This document shows, one piece after another, positions 6,796-13,673 of a stretch of 16,966 nucleotides of DNA. Both the position numbers and the translations under genes were made by a program. The DNA comes from a bacterium (GTDB taxonomy: Bacteria; Patescibacteriota; Minisyncoccia; Phycocordibacterales; UBA10002), in assembly GCA_030697445.1 (NCBI GenBank), contig JAUYPY010000048.1, positions 1 through 16,966 on the forward strand, written 5' to 3'. Position 1 is the stretch's first letter; each line of letters starts with the position of its first letter. The notes below the pieces were generated by a model. It saw only the letters and a list, made by a program, of their open reading frames with translations, did not search any database and had not been told where the DNA came from.

Positions 6796-6869
6796 AGTTA
6801 TCAACATTCGCTTGCGCCGTGTGCGCAACGAGCGTGTAGTAGTATATAATAGAGAGCGCAGTATGGAAT
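6796..6869 (+). repeat. 74-bp direct repeat, right copy (promoter block)
   Basis: Partner of 4617-4690 at an offset of 2179 bp, with one mismatch (A at 6855). It contains the same inverted repeat (6812-6828), TATAAT (6845-6850) and the ATG of the first envelope-operon gene at 6863. Confidence 0.95.
6845..6850 (+). promoter_or_regulatory. -10 box of the envelope operon
   Basis: A perfect TATAAT lies 12 bp before the ATG at 6863, giving a leader of about 6 nt. The inverted repeat TTGCGC-CGTGT-GCGCAA just upstream occupies the -35 zone and could be an activator or repressor site. This promoter position rules out the longer reading frame that begins at 6812. Confidence 0.6.
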
Positions 6870-7150
6870 CAGGTACCATAAAAACAGCGCTCGCCGGTGC
6901 CGTCGTCCTCATTGCGCTTGCACTCGGCGCGTGGTTTGCGTTTGCACCGCGGGGCGGCGGTATCACACAGTCGGAGCCGCGTGCGCAAAACGGACGCCGC
7001 GCCGAAATTCTAGAACTCGCAAGCCGAGGCGCGCGCGTCTCCGACAGCGAAAAGAAACGGCTCTTTGAGTACCTTTCCGGCGAGCAGTTTCGCGCGTATC
7101 AGTTCAACGACCGCGAACGCGCGCTTATATTAAAGGCGATAGGGGGATGA
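6863..7150 (+). CDS. Small single-pass membrane protein, paralogue 1
   Basis: This 95-residue protein has a transmembrane helix at about 8-28 (TALAGAVVLIALALGAWFAF), a Gly/polar linker, and a small helical C-terminal domain (about 45-95). The domain pattern is AEIL..AS.GARVSDSEKKRL...YQFNDRERALILKAI. The same pattern recurs in the next two genes, so the three are likely paralogues. The start at 6863 is chosen because the TATAAT box lies at 6845-6850 and the ATG begins the membrane segment at the proper distance. It is the first gene of a four-gene plus-strand operon ending with a giant surface protein. A truncated copy of its 5' end and promoter lies at 4617-4740. I do not recognise a named family. 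A role in anchoring or assembling the surface protein is only inferred from position. Confidence 0.75.
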   Translation: MESGTIKTALAGAVVLIALALGAWFAFAPRGGGITQSEPRAQNGRRAEILELASRGARVSDSEKKRLFEYLSGEQFRAYQFNDRERALILKAIGG

Positions 7151-7176
7151 CAGTTTATTAGTTTTAATAAAATAAT

Positions 7177-7578
7177 ATGGAACCAAATCAAACACAAGCG
7201 ACGGTGCAGAATGGCGGGGGAGAGCAAAAAGGCGGAGGCGCGAAGACGCTTAGCGCTCTTATCGTACTTATTATCATTATAGGCGGCGGATGGTATGCGT
7301 ATAAAAGCGGCATGCTTAACTTCAAACGCGGCGTAGAAAGTGCGCCAGAAATAACCCGCGAACAGCTGGTCGGGGAAGCGCCGCTTTCTGCGTCGCTTGA
7401 AAGCGCGATTGATAAGCACAAGAAAGAAATTCTGGACCGCGTATCGCTCGGAACACCGCTCACCGAAATCGAGCGCGAAGCGCTCGGCAAGACGATGCTG
7501 ATGGAAGCGCATCTCTATAAGTTCACCGATGCGGAAACGAACGCCATTTTTGAGGCGTTGAAACCACCTCAACAATAG
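7177..7578 (+). CDS. Small single-pass membrane protein, paralogue 2
   Basis: This 133-residue protein has a Gly/Gln-rich cytoplasmic start (1-22), one hydrophobic helix (about 25-42, ALIVLIIIIGGGWYAY), a linker, and a helical C-terminal domain. The domain reads KKEILDRVSLGTPLTEIERE (82-101) and LYKFTDAETNAIFEAL (113-128). These positions align with the proteins at 6863 and 7594. It lies 26 bp after the previous gene and 15 bp before the next, in the same operon. No SD precedes the ATG (AATAAAATAAT). The N-terminus is similar in style to the partial gene at 90-1. Function unknown. Confidence 0.78.
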   Translation: MEPNQTQATVQNGGGEQKGGGAKTLSALIVLIIIIGGGWYAYKSGMLNFKRGVESAPEITREQLVGEAPLSASLESAIDKHKKEILDRVSLGTPLTEIEREALGKTMLMEAHLYKFTDAETNAIFEALKPPQQ

Positions 7579-7593
7579 GCGACGCATTCTTGT

Positions 7594-8013
7594 ATGAGAC
7601 CGACAACAAGCAGAACAACGATTTTGGTAGGGCTTGCGGCGCTCGCCGCACTTGTTTTGTTTTTTGTTGTTTCCGTGCGGCGTGGTTCGTCGAATAATAC
7701 TTTTACCCCGCCGGTGTATTTGGGGAACGAATCGCCAACGGCGCTCATCCGTCCACTCTATCTTGAGATTTCCGGTGGAGGATTGTCGGCGCTGACGCAA
7801 GAGCAGAAACAAAACATCATTGATTTCAAAAAGAAAATTCTCGCGCACGCTGCTTCTCGCGACCCTTTCACGGCGCAAGAAAAGACCGTACTCGCTATCA
7901 GTACTGCAACGACGACAAAACCGGCAATCGGCAACTTTTTTGTTGCAGACCAATCGGTGTTTCAATTTAGCGTTGAAGAGTTGAAAGCGATTACTCGCGC
8001 GATGGAACAGTAA
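7594..8013 (+). CDS. Small single-pass membrane protein, paralogue 3
   Basis: This 139-residue protein has a short basic N-terminus, one transmembrane helix (about 9-28, TILVGLAALAALVLFFVVSV), a Ser/Asn/Pro linker and a C-terminal domain. KKKILAHAASRDPFTAQEKT (79-98) and FQFSVEELKAITRAM (123-137) align with the two preceding proteins. An extra segment of about ten residues (TTTKPAIGNFFVAD) lies between the two conserved blocks. It ends 2 bp before the ATG of the giant Ig-like protein, the tightest junction in the operon, which suggests linked expression. No SD is visible and no named family is recognised. Confidence 0.78.
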   Translation: MRPTTSRTTILVGLAALAALVLFFVVSVRRGSSNNTFTPPVYLGNESPTALIRPLYLEISGGGLSALTQEQKQNIIDFKKKILAHAASRDPFTAQEKTVLAISTATTTKPAIGNFFVADQSVFQFSVEELKAITRAMEQ

Positions 8014-8015
8014 TT

Positions 8016-11000
8016 ATGGAACACATTTTTCAGAAAAAAAGGCAAATTGTTTTGTGGACACTACCGGTTGCCGCGTATTTTATTTTTGCATTACCGGCGT
8101 TCGCTTCCTACATTTCACCATCGGGTACTGTGTATCCGGGCGCATCATATTCCGTGAATGAAGATATAACGAACAGCAGTTCAGTTCCCATTACTGTTCA
8201 CAATGACTGGGCGTATAGTGTTAATGGGAGCGCGCTTAACTGGAACTGGTGCAGTAAGGACACGACGATACCGGCAGGCGCAACCGTTACCGTTTCGTGT
8301 GGCTCAACCGGCGATGTCGCGGGCACGGTGATGGGATTTCCAGTTACTACTTGGTGGAATCCGTGGACCGTCACTTGGAGCACCACCGGCTTTACGGTGC
8401 AGGCGCGGCCTGCCACCGTTTCTGCCTCGCTTTCTCCAACAGGAGATGTGTACCCAAATGCATCGCTCTCGCTTTCCGGCACCGTCAGCGGCTCCGGCTA
8501 TAGTGGGACTAATTGCTGGGCGTATAGCGTAAATGGCGGTGCGCGCAGTTGCTGGTTCAGCCCCGGCTCTGGCATTGGCAATTTTTCGTACAACTGGAAC
8601 GCTGGAGCAGCCGACCCAAACACAACATACACTTTTTATCTTTGCACCGACAGCGGCGCAGGTGTTTGTTCTACTGCCGGCTCATTGCGTGTTGTAAATC
8701 CGCCACCGCCTTCGTTTGATTATTCGCTGAGCCAGCAAACATCCGCACCGACTTTAGTGCAAGGGAATGCCGCGGTGGTATATTTCACAACCACACTGAG
8801 CTCTAATGCGACACAGGGCGTAACGCTCTCACTCTCCGGTCTTCCGAGCGGTATTTCGTACACCGTAAGCCCGTCGGCAACCCAAAATCCCTCCGCTACT
8901 TATGAGGTGACGCTCACGGCCTCGGGCAGTGCCACAGTAGGGACTTTTCCAATCACGGTAACTGGCACACCGCTCAATAAAACAACCTCTTTTAATCTCA
9001 CAGTAGCTGCGCCGACGGTAGACGCAACCCTCAGTTCTTCAGACAGCTCAGTGGTCGCGGGAGGTACTCTTAATTTTTCCGCTTCGGTAATCGGCACCGC
9101 AACTGGCGCGATTACCTATTCGGGGCAAAGTTGCGGAGGAGGGAACCTTTTTGGTAATAACCCCTCCTCAAATTCATTTTCGTGCACCTATCCGTCAACG
9201 GGAAACTACACCGCTAAAGTAACCGTTACAAGACAGGGAGTAAGTGCTTCAGCTGAAAAAATAATTTCGGTCACGGCTCCGCCGAATACGCTCTATATCA
9301 GGACCTCTGTGGACGGAGTTGAATTGGACCCTGGTCAGACGGTGAGTTACACCGACAGCAGCCAAAATGCGGGAATCTATCCTACTCCCAGCACCGTAGA
9401 GAGTCCTTCGCTTATCGACATATCATTTTCAGCGCCACCCAGCTATTCAGGTAATACTTTTCTTGGGTGGTCAGGATGTGACGGTGTAGGTAACCCTCGA
9501 CGCTGTTTCGTGAGGGTCGGCAACGGAGGCACCAAAACGGTTATCATCAACGACGGAAGCGAAAACTTCCAGCCAAAGCTTTCAGCAGGAACTGGCAGTC
9601 TGAAAGTGGACGGTGCTCGGTACAAGGAAAAAGCCGGTGTCTATGTTACTAATGTTACATACGCGGCTAACATCTACGCGGTCGCAACCTTTTCGAATAG
9701 CGGGCAATATGGCGCGGAAGGTGTCTCCTATTCCTTTAAGTACAGCACAGACAACGGATTGAACTATTATCCGGCTACTATCAAAGACGGTCCGTGGGAT
9801 AGTAACACTAAAAGCTATGTGTGGCCCGACGCCATTCCCGTGAATTCGTCGGTGAAAATCTGGGCGGGTTTAGGTTTTGCTCCCGGAACATACCTCGTCA
9901 AGGTGTGCGCCCAGCCGGTAAATGCCGTCGCCGAGACCTGTACGCCCGGAGCGTCGGTCATCGTAGAAAATCCTCCGCCTCCGCCGGTTTCTCCTTGCTT
10001 TGTGTATTTCGACAACACCAATACGCCCGCTCCAAACGATGACATGAGTACCAAGACGAAAGTAACGGCAACGGGGTGCGCTGGCGATCGGTGGAGCGAA
10101 CTCTCTGTCAGTGCGAATGCAAGTACCAATAACAGCGCTAACACCGTTTTGGATTACGGATTTGGTGGCTGGCGAAAGTTTGGCGGCAACGCGGTCACGC
10201 GAGATGCCCAATGGGAAGCGGATTCAAGCCCTACCCGCAGCTTCACAGGACTTGCGAATCTCGCCAACAATAGCGGAATTACAAGCGCGGGCGGAAACGG
10301 CATCGGATTTGGTCCGAAAATATGGACTGGCGGTAATTGGAGCTGGGGTCCTGTGGACCTGCTTAGCAAGTACAGCACGGGGTATATTGGATATGGAACG
10401 CAAAGCACCAAGCTCGGACTCTACAGTTACCGCGTTGAGGGCACTTTCACCGGAAGGTTCAAATGCTTTACCGCGGAGTATCGGTCATACAAACCGGCCT
10501 CGAACAGCTTTACCAAGGATAGTGAATACTCCGAATATTACCCGCCGATTGAGCTCAACGGAAAGTTACAGTCCCCACTCACCCTCAATCCGTATCTCAA
10601 TCTTTGCTATTCGCGAAACAACACGACGGGCGACTACTACAAAGCGAGTTGTGGAGATAGCAAGACCCCCGTCACGGCGCCGGTTTTCTGTTCAAGCGGC
10701 ACGGTTGACGGACCGACCGTTGAGATAAAAGGAAAGCTACCTACTCCAACTCCAGTTGTCCGACCCCATACATTGAATATCCAAAGCAAACTTGATAACG
10801 CATCGGCAGCCGGAGTGAACATTACCCAAATAGCGAATTCACTCACACCGCCTGATGTCAAACCGTTTGAGGCCTCTGATTTCGGAGGCACGACCGACTA
10901 TCAACGCACGACCGAGCGCAACTACACAGTGACGCTTGAAGCCCCTCAAAATCATTCCGCGGCGGCGGGCAACTTCTCGTCTTGGAGCGGCTGTGATACT

Positions 11001-12158
11001 CAAAATGACCGTCTGTGCACCATTTCATTTAAATATATAGAGCCGAACGGCGGCAAAACCAAAACCGTGATTGCGAATTATTCGGGTACACTTGACGCGC
11101 CGGTGGTGCTTACGAGTACGCCGGAGTGCACGGCGGGAGTAGGGAAGATTCAAGTGTGGTGGAACGCGGTGCCGAACGCAACCAGTTACAAGTTGTATAG
11201 AAGCGCCGCCGTAGCCGGTGGCGCGGCTCCAAACCGTTTTGCCGCCGTCGCGTACGCGCAAAGCGGCGTTGAAATCGGGGCGTTTTCAACGCCGCCGACA
11301 CAGGCGAACCCTTTCGTTGATACCAACCTTTCCGCGGGTATAAAGTACGATTACCAAGTTAAAGCGTTTGGTGCCAGTGGTGTTTCCAGTCCGCCGTCCG
11401 CGACCAAACAAGACGATGCGTCAAAGCGGTGCCCCGACCTCATTGTGCAGAGCATCACGCTTCCGAACTCGGCAGGGTATCCGGTAGGCACGGTGCTTTC
11501 CGCTTCAGGTCCGCACACCTTCAGCGCGGTGATAAAAAACCAAGGGGAGGGGACGGATACAACCAAAACATTTTTCAATCGGATAAAGGTAGGTAGTGAA
11601 GTGGTGGATAATCCTCTAAATCCAGACCAAAAAATAACTGGCGGTATTACCGCCGCAGGAACTTCTGGCGACCGTCGCACTGTAACCTCCGGCCCTTGGA
11701 CTGCCGACATCGTTACCACCGCAACCACCAAAACCATTGAGGTCTGTGCCGACCAGCCACCTGGTCCTGTTCCCGGTACTGCTTTTGCGGGTCGTATTTT
11801 TGAAGCACCTCCAACCGGCATTCCTCCTACAGGAAACCCCGCCGAAGAAAACAACTGCGCTTCGGCAAACATTGCTACCACGATTATCATTATTCCGCCT
11901 CCGATTACCATACAACTTGAAGTGGAAAAGGCAGGCACCAATACCTACCGTAGCGATTATGTGGTTGTTGACTACGAAGATCTTGCGAACTTGCGATGGA
12001 AGTTAACGGGCAACCCAACAGAATGTAAAGCGGCTACAGGCACTGATTGGACGGGGGGCAAAACAAATCAAAGCTACGATATTTCCGGTAATCCATTCTC
12101 ACTCCCCAAGCTTATCGACAAATTAAAATATCTTTATCAACTTGATTGTACGCGGTAG
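8016..12158 (+). CDS. Giant secreted multi-domain Ig-like surface protein
   Basis: This 1380-residue protein has a signal peptide (1-30, cleavage after AFA) and an almost wholly beta-domain make-up. Two tandem repeats at about 33-134 and 139-228 share SPSGTVYPGAS/SPTGDVYPNAS and WAYSVNG. They are followed by an Ig-like domain (about 234-331), a PKD/Ig-like domain (335-420), an InlB B-repeat-like unit (424-515, FLGWSGCDG), a less defined region with paired cysteines (520-905), and a second FSSWSGCD unit (917-1022). Then come an FN3-like domain (1028-1131), a CARDB-like domain (1139-1292) and a short final Ig-like piece (1298-1380). The last piece ends at YQLDCTR, where such domains normally continue with one or more strands, so the C-terminus may be truncated. 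No LPXTG motif or C-terminal membrane anchor is seen. It is likely an adhesin or surface-fibre protein, last in the operon with the three small membrane proteins. Domain borders are by eye. Confidence 0.85.
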   Translation: MEHIFQKKRQIVLWTLPVAAYFIFALPAFASYISPSGTVYPGASYSVNEDITNSSSVPITVHNDWAYSVNGSALNWNWCSKDTTIPAGATVTVSCGSTGDVAGTVMGFPVTTWWNPWTVTWSTTGFTVQARPATVSASLSPTGDVYPNASLSLSGTVSGSGYSGTNCWAYSVNGGARSCWFSPGSGIGNFSYNWNAGAADPNTTYTFYLCTDSGAGVCSTAGSLRVVNPPPPSFDYSLSQQTSAPTLVQGNAAVVYFTTTLSSNATQGVTLSLSGLPSGISYTVSPSATQNPSATYEVTLTASGSATVGTFPITVTGTPLNKTTSFNLTVAAPTVDATLSSSDSSVVAGGTLNFSASVIGTATGAITYSGQSCGGGNLFGNNPSSNSFSCTYPSTGNYTAKVTVTRQGVSASAEKIISVTAPPNTLYIRTSVDGVELDPGQTVSYTDSSQNAGIYPTPSTVESPSLIDISFSAPPSYSGNTFLGWSGCDGVGNPRRCFVRVGNGGTKTVIINDGSENFQPKLSAGTGSLKVDGARYKEKAGVYVTNVTYAANIYAVATFSNSGQYGAEGVSYSFKYSTDNGLNYYPATIKDGPWDSNTKSYVWPDAIPVNSSVKIWAGLGFAPGTYLVKVCAQPVNAVAETCTPGASVIVENPPPPPVSPCFVYFDNTNTPAPNDDMSTKTKVTATGCAGDRWSELSVSANASTNNSANTVLDYGFGGWRKFGGNAVTRDAQWEADSSPTRSFTGLANLANNSGITSAGGNGIGFGPKIWTGGNWSWGPVDLLSKYSTGYIGYGTQSTKLGLYSYRVEGTFTGRFKCFTAEYRSYKPASNSFTKDSEYSEYYPPIELNGKLQSPLTLNPYLNLCYSRNNTTGDYYKASCGDSKTPVTAPVFCSSGTVDGPTVEIKGKLPTPTPVVRPHTLNIQSKLDNASAAGVNITQIANSLTPPDVKPFEASDFGGTTDYQRTTERNYTVTLEAPQNHSAAAGNFSSWSGCDTQNDRLCTISFKYIEPNGGKTKTVIANYSGTLDAPVVLTSTPECTAGVGKIQVWWNAVPNATSYKLYRSAAVAGGAAPNRFAAVAYAQSGVEIGAFSTPPTQANPFVDTNLSAGIKYDYQVKAFGASGVSSPPSATKQDDASKRCPDLIVQSITLPNSAGYPVGTVLSASGPHTFSAVIKNQGEGTDTTKTFFNRIKVGSEVVDNPLNPDQKITGGITAAGTSGDRRTVTSGPWTADIVTTATTKTIEVCADQPPGPVPGTAFAGRIFEAPPTGIPPTGNPAEENNCASANIATTIIIIPPPITIQLEVEKAGTNTYRSDYVVVDYEDLANLRWKLTGNPTECKAATGTDWTGGKTNQSYDISGNPFSLPKLIDKLKYLYQLDCTR

Positions 12159-12165
12159 AGACAAG

Positions 12166-12197
12166 AAAACCCCCGACACCTAATGCGTGGGGGGTTA
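12166..12197. terminator. Bidirectional terminator between convergent genes
   Basis: AACCCCC (12168-12174) pairs with GGGGGTT (12190-12196). An inner CAC/GTG can extend the stem. On the minus strand the stem is followed by TTCTTGTCT after its TT, a better U-rich tail than on the plus strand. It lies 9 bp after the giant gene's stop and about 24 bp after the stop of the minus-strand gene at 12221. Confidence 0.75.
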
Positions 12198-12220
12198 AAC
12201 TATCTCGTCCATTTGTTCCC

Positions 12221-13267
12221 TTATGGTTTGGTTTTTACTGCCTTTCTGTCTGGACTTATACGCACACGATAGAAACTCGCAGGAGCGTCTGTCGTATGCG
12301 TGAACTTGCTTGAGCCCGTCTGTAAACTCAATGGTTGCGGGTACTTCGGAATGGAGTACCAGTTTCCATTAAGCGTTTCAGAGAACTCAAGGTGCGCAGT
12401 GGCACTTGTTTCAGCGGAGACCGTAATCTCCGTTGTGTTTCTCACTCGTTTGAGTGAGGCGATTTTGGGAGCCGGTGAAGCCGGTGGTGCAAAGAAACTC
12501 GGAGGAGGGTTGCTCCAACGAATCGCTTTGCCATCTTGCTCCGTCCTATTCACGAGGAAGGTAACGAATTTCCCATCCTCAGTGAGCAGTGTAATTTCTG
12601 CTCGTTCCCACCAAGCAGGGGCGGCAGTGGCAATTTCTTCAGGAATGAGCACGCCTCCCGTGTTCAATCCCATTAGAATCACGGGTAATGCACATGGGTT
12701 GCCCTCATCTTGGATTCCCTCTCTCGCAGCGAAACGGGCAATCCTTCCCTGGCTGTCTGACACATCCACTTTGAGATTCCATGCAGGAATTGTGTATCCG
12801 ACTGCCGCAGGCCACTCAAACCTCACCTTCCCGAAGACCTCCTCAGGCACTTCCCACTTGCCGTTGCGGAGGGTGAGGTAGAAGGGAATCAACTCATCAG
12901 GAGGGTACGCAACCGCAATCACAGATGGCTTGCTTTCTCCAGAGTAGTAGGGAAGCAATCCACCAATGCCGTCGGTGATAGCGTCAATAACCCACCCATA
13001 GTAAGCCGTTTCTTCTCCGGGTTTCGGTGCAAACCCACTGACGACATCGCGGAGTTTCGCACTCGCGAAAGTTTCCAGTGGACCGTCTCGCACACGGTCG
13101 TATTGGAAGGTATCTTTCAGTTTTTGTCCACCACCGGAGAATCGGATTTGGATTGCACTGATATACCCATCCAAGTTGTACCCGATAGGCAAACTGGAGA
13201 ATTTCTGCTGCGCACTCGCGGTCGCAACAGAAAGAAGGGCGACAAGCGCCAGTAACATAGTTTTCAT
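12221..13267 (-). CDS. Secreted protein of unknown function with C-terminal beta domain
   Basis: The start at 13267 is chosen over a longer upstream frame because it has a strong SD (GGAAAGGA at 13272-13279, 4 bp before the ATG). It also begins a clean signal peptide, MKTMLLALVALLSVATASAQ, with cleavage after ASA. The mature protein (about 329 residues) has an N-terminal domain with DGYISAIQIRFSGGGQKLKD (33-52) and YYGWVIDAITDGIGGLLPYY (89-108), then AYPPDELIPFYLTLRNGKWE (120-139), a Pro-rich hinge (255-268), and a C-terminal beta domain ending LEFSETLNGNW...SFYRVR. That ending resembles C-terminal domains of secreted proteins in Verrucomicrobia-like and CPR genomes. I recall similar unnamed secreted proteins in Parcubacteria but cannot name a family. 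It is transcribed alone from a promoter with a palindromic operator-like site. Function unknown. Confidence 0.85.
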   Translation of the reverse strand: MKTMLLALVALLSVATASAQQKFSSLPIGYNLDGYISAIQIRFSGGGQKLKDTFQYDRVRDGPLETFASAKLRDVVSGFAPKPGEETAYYGWVIDAITDGIGGLLPYYSGESKPSVIAVAYPPDELIPFYLTLRNGKWEVPEEVFGKVRFEWPAAVGYTIPAWNLKVDVSDSQGRIARFAAREGIQDEGNPCALPVILMGLNTGGVLIPEEIATAAPAWWERAEITLLTEDGKFVTFLVNRTEQDGKAIRWSNPPPSFFAPPASPAPKIASLKRVRNTTEITVSAETSATAHLEFSETLNGNWYSIPKYPQPLSLQTGSSKFTHTTDAPASFYRVRISPDRKAVKTKP

Positions 13268-13299
13268 TTTTTCCTTTCCATCGCAGAACGCGACATTTC

Positions 13300-13333
13300 T
13301 TTTGTCTACATGACAAAAAACATAATCTGTCAA
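13300..13333 (-). promoter_or_regulatory. Promoter with operator-like palindrome for the secreted protein
   Basis: On the minus strand a perfect TTGACA (13328-13333) is followed after 17 bp by TGTAGA (13305-13310). The 19-base inverted repeat TTTTGTCATGTAGACAAAA (13300-13318; arms TTTTGTC/GACAAAA) covers the -10 region, a classical place for a repressor. The plus-strand half-site CTTTTGTCTAC recurs at 13367-13377, 68 bp away. Confidence 0.55.
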
Positions 13334-13377
13334 GATGTTACCATACGCCCCATAAAAAAGCAAGTACTTTTGTCTAC

Positions 13378-13673
13378 TCCCCCAAACTCCCCAAAAACCC
13401 AGCAAATCCGTCAAATTATCCCCCACTTATCCACAGTTTTGGATTTCCCGACATTTTTTCCTGTTTTTGTTTTTCAGCACCTATTGTTTATTCCGTATGG
13501 ACACTATGGGGTGAACTAGTACTCTTAAATTAAAGCGCGGGGTTTCCAAATATCACTTTCCGATGTATCTTAAAGAGATAGAGTACCGATACAATCACCG
13601 AAACGAAAATCTTTTTAAGTTGTTTCTATCAATTTATTTTGGTTACATTTCCCACTAATTACCTTTTTCTGAT
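13378..13673. other. Intergenic stretch without a recognised gene
   Basis: The left part (13378-13465) is pyrimidine-rich on the plus strand and carries one consensus DnaA box, TTATCCACA (13427-13435), plus a weaker TTATCCCCC (13416-13424). The right part (about 13510-13673) is AT-rich with no reading frame of interest. I looked for the missing N-terminal domain of the glycosyltransferase at 13674 in all three plus-strand frames and found nothing like it. Stops precede the GTG at 13656. Confidence 0.5.

Noticed and set aside
4617..6869. Insertion sequence or transposon with 74-bp terminal repeats
   Set aside because: The repeats are direct, carry a promoter and start codon, and enclose no transposase or integrase. 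No short target-site duplication was identified.
6812..7150. Longer version of the first small membrane protein, starting at a TTG at 6812
   Set aside because: The TATAAT promoter (6845-6850) lies inside the extra part, and the ATG at 6863 is conserved in both repeat copies.
13268..13426. N-terminal extension of the secreted protein up to 13426
   Set aside because: The extra residues precede an internal signal peptide, lie over the promoter and operator, and have no SD. The start at 13267 has a strong SD.
13416..13435. DnaA box TTATCCACA with a weaker neighbour, possible replication origin
   Set aside because: There is only one perfect box, no cluster, and no dnaA, dnaN or similar gene nearby. 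It may be chance or a minor DnaA binding site.
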